Assembly: GCF_003057745.1 (NCBI RefSeq)
Contig: NZ_QBJD02000012.1
Coordinates: 1-64,000 of the forward strand
Length of the DNA stretch: 64,000 bases
Direction: 5' to 3'
From: Enterobacter sp. RIT418
GTDB taxonomy: Bacteria; Pseudomonadota; Gammaproteobacteria; Enterobacterales; Enterobacteriaceae
How positions within the stretch are numbered: position 1 is the stretch's first letter; every line of letters starts with the position of its first letter. Below, piece by piece: positions 56,926 through 64,000 of the stretch. Under the pieces are notes generated by a model. The model was not told the DNA's origin and made no database searches. It was given only the letters and a program-made list of their open reading frames with translations. The translations under genes and the position numbers were made by a program.

Positions 56926-58017
56926 TCAGACGGGGTTTGCCGCCAGACATTGGTTAATGGCGCTATATACATCCGCGACGTCGATTCGACTGATGCCGAC
57001 ATTGTCATCGTCTGATACCAGCACGTGATGCAGGGCGCTGTCCTGCATGGGGGCTGCGCCGTCAACGTACATTTGACCGCCGTATAGCCCAACGGTCGGC
57101 GTTTTCAGCGCAACGGCGATATGGAGCGGGCCGGTATCCCCTACCACGAGGCAGGTAAAGCCAGCGATTTTTGCCGCCAGCTGTATAAGGTTAGTCGTTC
57201 CCGCCAGATTGTGAACGCGCGCTTGTTGGCCCGTCAGGGCATCAATAATGCGCTGGTTAAGCGCCTTTTCCGCGTTTGCACCAATCAGCACGATCTCAAG
57301 ATCGGGATGCTGCGCTAAGAGCATTTCAATAACCTGAGCGAACTTTTCCACCGGCCAGCAGCGCTCCAGGCTTGATGCACCGGCGTGTATGCCGACCACC
57401 GTTTTTTCTGGCCGCTCCGGCGTGAAGGGCGCGGGAATAAACATCTCTTTCGAGGGCATATCGATGCCAATCGATTTCAAGAGCTGCGCTTTTTGATCGA
57501 TGAGATGAATATTGCCCTGTTTTCGGTTATCAAAATGGGCGGACAAAAACCGCGCCAGCGCAAAGTTTTCCTGACCCTGATAGTCGTTGTAATAGACGTC
57601 CTTGAAGATATACGTCGAACGGCCTAGCGAGGCGGCAATGATGTCGTAAGGCGTGCGGGAATGGAGGATAAACGTAGCATCGACCCTGTGCTTACGCAGG
57701 AATCCGGCCAGCTTCAGCACGTCGTTCGCCTTTCCGTTCCAGTAAAAGATATCCGTGAACAGGTTGCTTCCCGCCGCGAGCGCTTCGTTGCGCTGGTTCA
57801 TTACCAGCAGTAGCTTTGCGTCAGGCCAGCGCGCTTTTAACGCAGCGATTGCCGGCGTATTGAGGATAAAATCCCCCAGGGCCGTTGTTGAGAAGATCGC
57901 AATGGTTTTCAGCTTATCTTCGGGTGAGAAACGCGTGATTTTTTTCACGCTGTAGCCGGTGGCTTTCCAGATCGTCAGAAATACGCCTGCGGCTACCTGT
58001 TTTGCAACTTTGCTCAT
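56926..58017 (-). CDS. GT9-family heptosyltransferase-like protein (LPS core)
   Basis: 363 residues with the ADP-heptose:LPS heptosyltransferase fold. FSTTALGDFILNTPAIAALK matches the N-terminal family box (G-D-x-[IV]-L-x-T-P). The C-terminal half has VGIHAGASSLERCWPVEKFAQV, LAGTTNLIQLAAKI and VVGDTGPLHIAVALKTPTVGLYG. It could transfer a further heptose, but WaaC, WaaF and WaaQ functions are expected elsewhere, so its exact acceptor is unknown. The gene is 95 bp before waaA and 39 bp after the GT2 gene on the same strand. Confidence 0.85.
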   Translation of the reverse strand: MSKVAKQVAAGVFLTIWKATGYSVKKITRFSPEDKLKTIAIFSTTALGDFILNTPAIAALKARWPDAKLLLVMNQRNEALAAGSNLFTDIFYWNGKANDVLKLAGFLRKHRVDATFILHSRTPYDIIAASLGRSTYIFKDVYYNDYQGQENFALARFLSAHFDNRKQGNIHLIDQKAQLLKSIGIDMPSKEMFIPAPFTPERPEKTVVGIHAGASSLERCWPVEKFAQVIEMLLAQHPDLEIVLIGANAEKALNQRIIDALTGQQARVHNLAGTTNLIQLAAKIAGFTCLVVGDTGPLHIAVALKTPTVGLYGGQMYVDGAAPMQDSALHHVLVSDDDNVGISRIDVADVYSAINQCLAANPV

Positions 58018-58056
58018 AACTCTCCGTAGCCGTTATTCAACGGCCCGCGTACCTGT

Positions 58057-59043
58057 TTAATTATTCAGCATCTTCTTTAAGCGCAAGTAACGGCGGCCAA
58101 GGCGCCAGCGCAGGCGTAAATCGTGAGCGTTAGTCCAGATGAGTTGCCAAATCCCGCGCTCGAAAAATTCACGAATCAGGGATTTTTGTTTTTCTTTGTC
58201 TTTCATCTCATCGATGGTGTGGATGATGCCCAGACCTTCTTTTGCAATCTGCCAGCGACAGGCTTTGATATCGCGCGTTTTATCGGCGTAGCGCCTGTTG
58301 ATGGCATCCAGCATTTCGAGAATTTTCATATAGTGGTGCGCAGAGCGAATCAACGTGTCGTCGGTATCCGGCTTATGCGAGACGGACTCAGAATGGATGT
58401 AGTAATCGTAAAACGTCTTTTCTGTATATTGCACCCGCTCGGCGGCAAGTAAAACTTCTGTGGTCCACGGGATATCCTGATGCCGCAGGCCGGGCTCAAA
58501 GGAAAAATTCATCTGGCGGATAAAGGCGAGCCGGTAGATGTTTAGCCAGGTGACGTGCAGGAACTTACGCGAATCCAGCGCGCGCTTTAGCCAGACGTGG
58601 CCCGGCAGCACCGGCGTTGAAGAGAGCCTGTCGGTAGGGAAAATGGACTGTGGCTCGCGGCGATCCTCGTAGACATAGCGCCCGTTGCACGTTGCCACGT
58701 CAAGGTCGTTCTCTTCAGCCATGTTCAGCAGCGTGGTGTACATGCCGGGATAAAGCTTGTCGTCGATGTCCGGGAACGTGACGTATTTACCCGTTGCAAC
58801 TGCCAGGCCCGTATTACGCGCAACCGATACGCCCTGATTGGGCTGGCTGATGACCTTCATATTGCTGAACTTCGTCTGCCACGCTTCCAGGATTGCCAGG
58901 CTGGAATCGGTGGAGCCGTCGTTCACCATGATCATTTCGACATCGCTAAGCTGCTGCTGCTCAATACACCTGAAGAAGGCATCGAGAAACTTTTCACCGT
59001 TATACACAGCGGCCACGATGCTTAGTAAAGGTGCGTTAGTCAT
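58057..59043 (-). CDS. GT2-family glycosyltransferase (LPS core, acceptor unknown)
   Basis: 328 residues from MTNAPLLSIV; AGG sits 8 bp upstream, and 30 further upstream in-frame codons are rejected. The GT-A core is clear: IVAAVYNGEKFLDAFF, MVNDGSTDSS, and PDIDDKLYPGMY as the metal-binding DXD region. A C-terminal region rich in Arg/Lys (RLRWRLGRRYLRLKKML) may tether it to the inner face of the membrane. Length and position resemble outer-core GT2 enzymes such as WaaV, but I do not assign a sugar. Confidence 0.85.
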   Translation of the reverse strand: MTNAPLLSIVAAVYNGEKFLDAFFRCIEQQQLSDVEMIMVNDGSTDSSLAILEAWQTKFSNMKVISQPNQGVSVARNTGLAVATGKYVTFPDIDDKLYPGMYTTLLNMAEENDLDVATCNGRYVYEDRREPQSIFPTDRLSSTPVLPGHVWLKRALDSRKFLHVTWLNIYRLAFIRQMNFSFEPGLRHQDIPWTTEVLLAAERVQYTEKTFYDYYIHSESVSHKPDTDDTLIRSAHHYMKILEMLDAINRRYADKTRDIKACRWQIAKEGLGIIHTIDEMKDKEKQKSLIREFFERGIWQLIWTNAHDLRLRWRLGRRYLRLKKMLNN

Positions 59044-59077
59044 ATGAAACCTATTAATAGACAATGGGATCGTCAAA

Positions 59078-60169
59078 TTAGCGATGAAGGTTGCGATATT
59101 CTTCGCAAATCGTGTTGACGTCGAATCGCGCAAGCTGGGTGGTATCGATTGCCGGCGGATTATGATAAATGCTTTGCATGGTCCGGGCCAGATCGTGGCT
59201 GTTCAGCTCGCTTAAGCCTCGCTGCAAATCACCCGTCAAAATCTCGACCGGGCCTCCCGGGCAGCGGGTACTGACCACCGCGGTTCCTAAGATGAGCGCT
59301 TCTACCAGCACGTTGCCGAAACCTTCGCTATCCGAGCTGACAACCAGCAGGCGCGCCTGTTTAATCCACGGTAGCGGGTTGGTCTGGAAGCCTTTGAAAA
59401 GCACCCTGTCACCGACGCCGGAACGCGCAGCCAGTTCCCGCAGTCGGGCTTCCTGTTCGGCATTTCCCTTGCCCAGAAGCACCAGCGGCGCGCGAATACC
59501 GCTTTCTGCGTAAGCTTCAATCAGACGGTCATGACGCTTTGCCGTGTGGAAGCGGCCAACGTGAATCAGGTAATCTTCACCCGCCATTTCGCAGGGTGCC
59601 TGCGCATTTTCCCGGATAGCATCGAGATCGAACGGGTTATAAATGGTACATAGCTTCGTTGGCGTTATGCCAAACGCGTCAATCAGATCCTGCCCTACGG
59701 CGCGGGATACGCCAACAATCCGCCGCTGCTGATAAACGCGTTTAACTTTTTGCTTTTTAAGCCATCGGGAAAGCCCGGTTTTATTGCCGAGGTAGGAGGC
59801 AGAGAACACGCCGTGCAGGCAGAACCAGAGGTTGTGATGTCTCAGGCGCTTGCTGCGCGCCACGATGCGGTCGGTTTTGTGCAGGTTGGATAACACCAGG
59901 TCGAATTTACCCTCCTGCTCAGCTTCTGCGATGGCGCTGTCAAGCTGCGCGGCCCGACGAGATATCTCGGTGAGCTTGCGCCACGGCGTCCGGCAGCGGT
60001 CGGCGATAACGCGGTAATCCAGCCCTTCCGGCAGCGGGTAGGCGCAAACGTCCCTGAGTGAGAAAAGCGAAACGCGGTCGCCTTTACGAATAAAGTTTTC
60101 CGCCAGCGTAAGCACTACTTTTTCCGCGCCACCGCCGGGCAGGCCATCAATGACGAGCAAAATTCTCAT
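59078..60169 (-). CDS. GT4-family glycosyltransferase (LPS core, acceptor unknown)
   Basis: 363 residues, GT-B fold. The N-terminal domain starts MRILLVIDGLPGGGAEKVV (acceptor-side glycine-rich loop). The C-terminal nucleotide-sugar domain has LIHVGRFHTAKRHDRLIEAY and SSDSEGFGNVLVEALILGTAVV, the last containing the E-x7-E catalytic/donor motif. Its start overlaps the wabG stop by 4 bp (ATGA), so translation is coupled in the waaQ-wabG operon. The sugar transferred is not determinable. Confidence 0.86.
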   Translation of the reverse strand: MRILLVIDGLPGGGAEKVVLTLAENFIRKGDRVSLFSLRDVCAYPLPEGLDYRVIADRCRTPWRKLTEISRRAAQLDSAIAEAEQEGKFDLVLSNLHKTDRIVARSKRLRHHNLWFCLHGVFSASYLGNKTGLSRWLKKQKVKRVYQQRRIVGVSRAVGQDLIDAFGITPTKLCTIYNPFDLDAIRENAQAPCEMAGEDYLIHVGRFHTAKRHDRLIEAYAESGIRAPLVLLGKGNAEQEARLRELAARSGVGDRVLFKGFQTNPLPWIKQARLLVVSSDSEGFGNVLVEALILGTAVVSTRCPGGPVEILTGDLQRGLSELNSHDLARTMQSIYHNPPAIDTTQLARFDVNTICEEYRNLHR

Positions 60170-61299
60170 TTTTTCTCCAGAAGTGCCTGATAAAAAGCAA
60201 CCAGCTCTGTCGACAGGCGTTCAGATGTGCAACCCATAATGCGCTCTCTGGCGCGAAGCGCGGGATCGGAGCCCAACGCGCGGGAAGGTAACGCCATCAC
60301 CGCCTGCGACAGCGCGCTAACGTCCAGCGCGTCGCAGACGTAGCCGTTAATGCCCTGCTCAATAAACTCGGCGCCGCCGCAGCCCGTGCTGGTGATGACA
60401 GGCAGACCGCAGGCCATCGCTTCGAGAATGACGTTAGGGAACGGGTCGTAAAGCGTGGGCAACAGCAGTCCGTCCGCCATCTGGTAAAACGGCAGCGTTT
60501 CCTGCTGAACGCCAAAAAAGTGCACCCGCGCTTCACAGCCCAGCGCTTTCGCAAGCTGCTGGTAGCGCGGCTGGTCTTTATCTTTGCCAACGACCAGGAG
60601 ATGACGATCGGTAGGGGCAATCGCCTGAATCGCGGCGCTGAGGCCTTTACGCTCAAAGCCGGAACCGACAAAGATTAGGCAGCTCGCCTTTTCAGGAATC
60701 TGCCACTGCTGACGTAGCGGCAGCAGCGCCTCTTCAGAAGGCGGCAGGAAGCGTTGGCTATCAATGGCGTTATAAATGACGCGGATTTTGTTCTCAGAAA
60801 TGCCAAAATCTTCGACGATCTCGCGTTTAACCATTTCTGAGTTACAAATGACGCCCCGCAGCTCGCTGGCGAGATACATCTCTTTTTCCGCGCCGATCAC
60901 GTAGCGGTGATAGCGATCGTTAAGCAGGCGCTTTTGCTGCCAGGCGGGCAAAATACGGCAGCGCTGCTCAAGCCATCGGGAGTGAACCCCGTCGCCTGCG
61001 CGATACAGATCGCAGCCGGGAATACGCTCGTGGCTTTGAACGAGGTCAAACTGCTCGGCCTGCCATAATTTTCGGGCCGCATGGGCGAAACCACGCTCGC
61101 GGCTGATTCTGCCCCACTTCATCGGGTTACAGATGTGGATGTGCCACTCGGGTTTGACCGGTCCGTCCCACTCGCGGGTAATCACGTTAAGCTCAAGGTC
61201 CTGAGCGTCCAGCGCTTCAAGCGCGCGGGAAACGAAACGTTCAGCCCCGCCGTCCGGGCGGTACTTTTGTCTGACGATCGCCAGGCGATATTTATTCAT
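60166..61299 (-). CDS. wabG: WabG-like LPS core glycosyltransferase (GT4)
   Basis: 377 residues closely resembling Klebsiella WabG, which adds galacturonic acid to heptose II. The start RLAIVRQKYRPDGGAERFVSR and QSHERIPGCDLYRAGDGVH are the segments I recognise. The donor domain has LIFVGSGFERKGLSAAIQA and EAMACGLPVITSTGCGGAEF. If the function holds, the core carries negative charge from GalA rather than heptose phosphate. The start overlaps the waaQ stop by 8 bp. Confidence 0.82.
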   Translation of the reverse strand: MNKYRLAIVRQKYRPDGGAERFVSRALEALDAQDLELNVITREWDGPVKPEWHIHICNPMKWGRISRERGFAHAARKLWQAEQFDLVQSHERIPGCDLYRAGDGVHSRWLEQRCRILPAWQQKRLLNDRYHRYVIGAEKEMYLASELRGVICNSEMVKREIVEDFGISENKIRVIYNAIDSQRFLPPSEEALLPLRQQWQIPEKASCLIFVGSGFERKGLSAAIQAIAPTDRHLLVVGKDKDQPRYQQLAKALGCEARVHFFGVQQETLPFYQMADGLLLPTLYDPFPNVILEAMACGLPVITSTGCGGAEFIEQGINGYVCDALDVSALSQAVMALPSRALGSDPALRARERIMGCTSERLSTELVAFYQALLEKK

Positions 61300-62368
61300 G
61301 TAATAACCTTTTCGCCGCGTCGATCACGACGGAAGCGGGGATCAAATCCAGATAACGTTCGCTGGTGCGGGTATCAATGTCGTCGGGATCGGGAAGCTGC
61401 CCGTAGTCCCCCGCCCAGATAACCTCGCCTTTTGCCTGCCAGGGGCGCCAGAACGTCAGCTTAGACGGGCCGAACAGGGCGATGAGCGGCGTTCGCAGCG
61501 CGGCCGCCATATGCATCGGGACCGAGTCGACGCCAATAAAGAGTGAAGCATGGTCGATGAGCGCCGCCAGCTGGCGCAGCGTAAGCCGTCCGGCGAGCGT
61601 ATGCGTTTTATCGCTTTGACAGCTGGAAAGAATAGCATCGACCATCTGGCGCTCTTTCTCGTCCGGACCGGATGTGATGACCACATGGTGACCGGCATCG
61701 GTGAGCGCCCGAATAACCTCGGCCATTCTCTCTTCCCGCCAGCATTTGAAGAACCAGCGCGACGTCGGCTGAACGACAACATAGCTGCCCGCATTTTCAG
61801 CTAGTAAAGACTGACAAAACTGCCAGTCATCTGGCGTATAGGCCATGGTGGCGGGCGCGGTGCGGGTGTCGATGCCCAGCGGAGCAAGAATGGACAGGTT
61901 TTGCTCTACGGTATGCAGGCCAGCGTGATTATCGGTCGAGACGAGCTCGCTATGGCAGGCTCTCCACAGCGGATGGTGACGTTTCGGGAAGGCAAAGCCA
62001 ATGCGCTGCGGCGCGCCGGTAAACCGCGTGATAATGGCGCTGCGCCACTGATCGGCCAGGTTGAGCACAAGGTCATAGCGTTTCTGGCGAAGCTGAGAGA
62101 GAAGCTGCCATTCCTGGCTCATTTGGAAGCGGACCCCCTGCTTTTTCCAGCGGCGGTCGATGGCATAAATGTGGTGGATTTCGCCGTAGGCTGACAACAT
62201 ACTCCGGGTTTCTTCATAGAGAAGAACGTCAATCTCAGCATCGGGATAGCGTTCTTTTAAGGCATGAACGACCGGTGTGACCAGCAGCATATCCCCATGG
62301 TGACGTAGTTTGATAATCAGAATACGAGAGGGGATTGTCGGTTTTCCGGAGGATGTTTTTAAGGTCAT
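61292..62368 (-). CDS. waaQ: LPS core heptosyltransferase III WaaQ (GT9)
   Basis: 358 residues. The GT9 box is RILIIKLRHHGDMLLVTPVVHAL split here (RILIIKLRHHGDMLLVTPVV), followed by VVVQPTSRWFFKCWREERMA and LFIGVDSVPMHMAAALRTPLIALFGPS, all typical of WaaQ, which adds the branch heptose III to heptose II. First gene of the leftward cluster waaQ-wabG-GT4-GT2-GT9. It diverges from the wabN-like deacetylase across 111 bp. Confidence 0.88.
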   Translation of the reverse strand: MTLKTSSGKPTIPSRILIIKLRHHGDMLLVTPVVHALKERYPDAEIDVLLYEETRSMLSAYGEIHHIYAIDRRWKKQGVRFQMSQEWQLLSQLRQKRYDLVLNLADQWRSAIITRFTGAPQRIGFAFPKRHHPLWRACHSELVSTDNHAGLHTVEQNLSILAPLGIDTRTAPATMAYTPDDWQFCQSLLAENAGSYVVVQPTSRWFFKCWREERMAEVIRALTDAGHHVVITSGPDEKERQMVDAILSSCQSDKTHTLAGRLTLRQLAALIDHASLFIGVDSVPMHMAAALRTPLIALFGPSKLTFWRPWQAKGEVIWAGDYGQLPDPDDIDTRTSERYLDLIPASVVIDAAKRLLHE

Positions 62369-62434
62369 GCTTAACTCTTCGCCTGAGGCCCAATGGTCGA
62401 TTTTAGGTGATTAGTCTGACTGAGAAAAGCTTTG

Positions 62435-62462
62435 TGTTACCCTAGCGAGGGGTAGCGTAACA
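62435..62462 (+). promoter_or_regulatory. Inverted repeat with ops-like sequence between waaQ and the wabN-like gene
   Basis: TGTTAC (62435-62440) and GTAACA (62457-62462) flank CCTAGCGAGGGGTAGC. On the plus strand AGGGGTAGCGT (62448-62458) agrees with the RfaH ops element GGCGGTAGCGT at nine of eleven positions and lies in a hairpin, as ops does. It would act on the rightward wabN-like gene, not on waaQ. The two mismatches keep confidence low. Confidence 0.35.
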
Positions 62463-62479
62463 CTGTAAGGATGGTCCCA

Positions 62480-63439
62480 ATGACTAAACCGGCGTTTCTG
62501 ATAACGATTGATACTGAAGGGGATAACCTCTGGCAGAAGCACAGCAGTATCACCACCGAAAACGCGCGCTTTTTACCGCGTTTTCAGTCGCTCTGCGAAA
62601 AATACCGTTTTAAACCGGTTTATCTGACCAACTACGAGATGGCGGTCGATCCGTTTTACGTGGAGTTCGCGCGCGACGTCATCGCTCGCGGAACCGGCGA
62701 AGTGGGTATGCATCTGCATGCCTGGAACAGCCCGCCGGAGGTGCCGTTAACGGACGACGACTGGCGCTACAAGCCCTATCTTATCGAATATCCCGATGCG
62801 CAGATGCGCGAGAAAGTCGAGTTTATGACGCACCTGCTGGAAGACACCTTCCAGACCAAAATGGTTAGCCACCGGGCGGGGCGCTGGGCATTCGATGAGC
62901 GCTATGCGCGTTTGCTGGTGGAGCTAGGCTATCAGGTTGATTGCTCGGTCACCCCGAAAGTGGACTGGCGCACGGCAAAAGGCGCTCCGCAGGGGACGGG
63001 CGGTACGGACTATCGTCATTTCCCACATCATGCCTACTTTATGGACGAGAACGACATCAGTAAGCCAGGGACCTCTTCGCTGCTTGAAGTGCCGATGAGT
63101 ATTCAGTACAAGCATTCTGCGCTAATCAATACCCTCAAGCAGGGCTATGACCGCCTGAGAGGTAAGGTTCGCTCACCTTCCGTGAACTGGCTACGCCCTG
63201 CGGGGGGAAACGTCGACACGATGAAACGCGTCGTGCAGCAAACCCTTGAGCAGGGCAGCGATTACGTTGAATACATGCTGCACTCATCGGAATACATGCC
63301 CGGTGGCAGCCCGACGTTTAAAACCGAAGCAGAGATTGAAGGACTGTATGACGATCTTGAAGCGCTGTTCAGTTCGCTGCAAAACCAGTGCGAGGGAATG
63401 ACGCTGGCAGAGTACTACCAGCGTAAAACAGGCGTGTAG
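62480..63439 (+). CDS. wabN: WabN-like polysaccharide deacetylase (LPS core)
   Basis: 319 residues from MTKPAFLITID; AAGGA lies 8 bp upstream, so the ATG three codons earlier is rejected. Deacetylase signature residues are visible: ITIDTEGDNLW (Asp11, Glu13) and GMHLHAWNSPP. In Klebsiella WabN removes the acetyl group from core GlcNAc after WabH acts, giving GlcN. The same step is likely here and would need a GlcNAc transferase, perhaps the next gene. It is the only rightward gene in the cluster and ends 3 bp from the convergent GT4 gene. Confidence 0.78.
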   Translation: MTKPAFLITIDTEGDNLWQKHSSITTENARFLPRFQSLCEKYRFKPVYLTNYEMAVDPFYVEFARDVIARGTGEVGMHLHAWNSPPEVPLTDDDWRYKPYLIEYPDAQMREKVEFMTHLLEDTFQTKMVSHRAGRWAFDERYARLLVELGYQVDCSVTPKVDWRTAKGAPQGTGGTDYRHFPHHAYFMDENDISKPGTSSLLEVPMSIQYKHSALINTLKQGYDRLRGKVRSPSVNWLRPAGGNVDTMKRVVQQTLEQGSDYVEYMLHSSEYMPGGSPTFKTEAEIEGLYDDLEALFSSLQNQCEGMTLAEYYQRKTGV

Positions 63440-63442
63440 GGA

Positions 63443-64000
63443 TTATTCGGTAAAGGTGAGGCCCGCACGGGCGAACGCACGGAGCACTTCAAGAGTGTAG
63501 TTATCTTCGTAGAACGGTTCGATAGCCTGTTTGATAATATTACTGTCCGGCAGCGTTTTACCGTTCACGATCTCCTGAAGGTGCTTAACGAAAACGTCCG
63601 GGCGATCGGTCGGATACAGATTCCCGTTAACGCCTTCTTGAATAATATCCGCAGGTCCTGTTTTGCAGTTCGAACTTATGGCGTACACACCATGCGCGCT
63701 GGCTTCGGCAAGGACCATGCAAAACCCTTCAAAGTGAGAGCTGCTGAGTAGGCAAGTGGTTGTCTGCAACGTTTCACGGATATAGCTCCAGGGGTTTTTT
63801 TGCCATCCATGCCAGCATAGCCTGTCCTCGATGCCCACGGCTTTCGCGTATTCCTGCAACATTTCTGTGTCAGCGCCTGCACCAATGATGTCCAGCGTCC
63901 ATGCACCTTTTGTTTGCGCCAGCGCGTCGAACAATCCACGCATATTTTTTTGCCCATCGGCAATAATTCTGCCAACGTAAATAAAGCGCGTACCTTCCGG
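63443..64000 (-). CDS. GT4 glycosyltransferase, C-terminal part (WaaB/WabH-like), cut by window edge
   Basis: The frame stays open to the last base; about 185 C-terminal residues are present, beginning PEGTRFIYVGRIIADGQKNM. An ATG at 63943 is internal, not the start. The donor domain shows VGRI...DGQKNMRGLFDAL, WHGWQKNPWSYI and SSHFEGFCMVLAEASAHGVY (E-x7-like motif, with Ala-Glu-Ala). It resembles WaaB of E. coli and could be the core hexose or GlcNAc transferase acting before the deacetylase. The N-terminal acceptor domain is outside the window. Confidence 0.8.
   Translation of the reverse strand, partial: PEGTRFIYVGRIIADGQKNMRGLFDALAQTKGAWTLDIIGAGADTEMLQEYAKAVGIEDRLCWHGWQKNPWSYIRETLQTTTCLLSSSHFEGFCMVLAEASAHGVYAISSNCKTGPADIIQEGVNGNLYPTDRPDVFVKHLQEIVNGKTLPDSNIIKQAIEPFYEDNYTLEVLRAFARAGLTFTE

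Noticed and set aside
63676..63975. 99-codon frame at the right edge as a separate gene
   Set aside because: Out of frame with the clear GT4 protein that runs open to the window end.

Overview
The window is ordinary core chromosome of an enterobacterium (Enterobacterales, Enterobacteriaceae). Nearly every gene has an Escherichia coli counterpart of almost the same length, and some products are essentially identical to the E. coli proteins (RpoZ, RpmG). Three things argue against Escherichia itself: a Klebsiella/Enterobacter-type lipopolysaccharide core cluster (WabG, WaaQ, a WabN-like deacetylase, WaaE), a KdgM-family porin gene between rpmE and metJ, and a changed gene order. An Enterobacter cloacae complex strain or close relative is my best guess, but species cannot be fixed from this sequence alone. 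I see no tRNA, rRNA, CRISPR array, prophage, insertion sequence or plasmid gene.

Layout. 1-33.5 kb follows the E. coli 88-89 min region: glpK-glpF, zapB, rraA, menA, hslVU, ftsN, cytR, priA, rpmE, a kdgM-like gene, metJ/metBL, metF, katG, gldA-fsaB-ptsA, frwCB-pflDC-frwD, yijO and ppc. At about 33.5-33.8 kb the order jumps to the E. coli 82 min region, read toward the LPS genes: yicH, xanP, gltS, recG-trmH-spoT-rpoZ-gmk, ligB, yicG, yicC, rph-pyrE, slmA, dut-coaBC, radC, rpmB-rpmG-mutM, coaD-waaE-waaA. The last 7 kb is the LPS core cluster: GT9, GT2 and GT4 glycosyltransferases, wabG, waaQ, a divergent wabN-like deacetylase and the C-terminal part of another GT4 enzyme cut by the window edge.

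How the genes work together. glpF/glpK take up and phosphorylate glycerol. metB, metL and metF make the carbon backbone and methyl group of methionine under MetJ, and met-box arrays are visible in front of metB and metF. gldA-fsaB-ptsA and frwCB-pflDC-frwD face away from one CRP-like site. Together they encode a complete fructose-like PTS, a sugar-phosphate aldolase, a dihydroxyacetone/glycerol dehydrogenase, and a glycyl-radical enzyme with its activase whose substrate is unknown. This is the most function-poor metabolic module here. gmk-rpoZ-spoT-trmH-recG and rpmBG-mutM are classic housekeeping operons. waaA-waaE-coaD and the following glycosyltransferases build the inner and outer LPS core.

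The most notable observations are the ppc/yicH junction, which fits one inversion across the replication origin relative to E. coli; the LPS core cluster with three unassigned transferases; the ligB ribosome-binding site buried in a hairpin; a PurR-like box before xanP; and a perfect palindrome before slmA. No wholly new system was evident.
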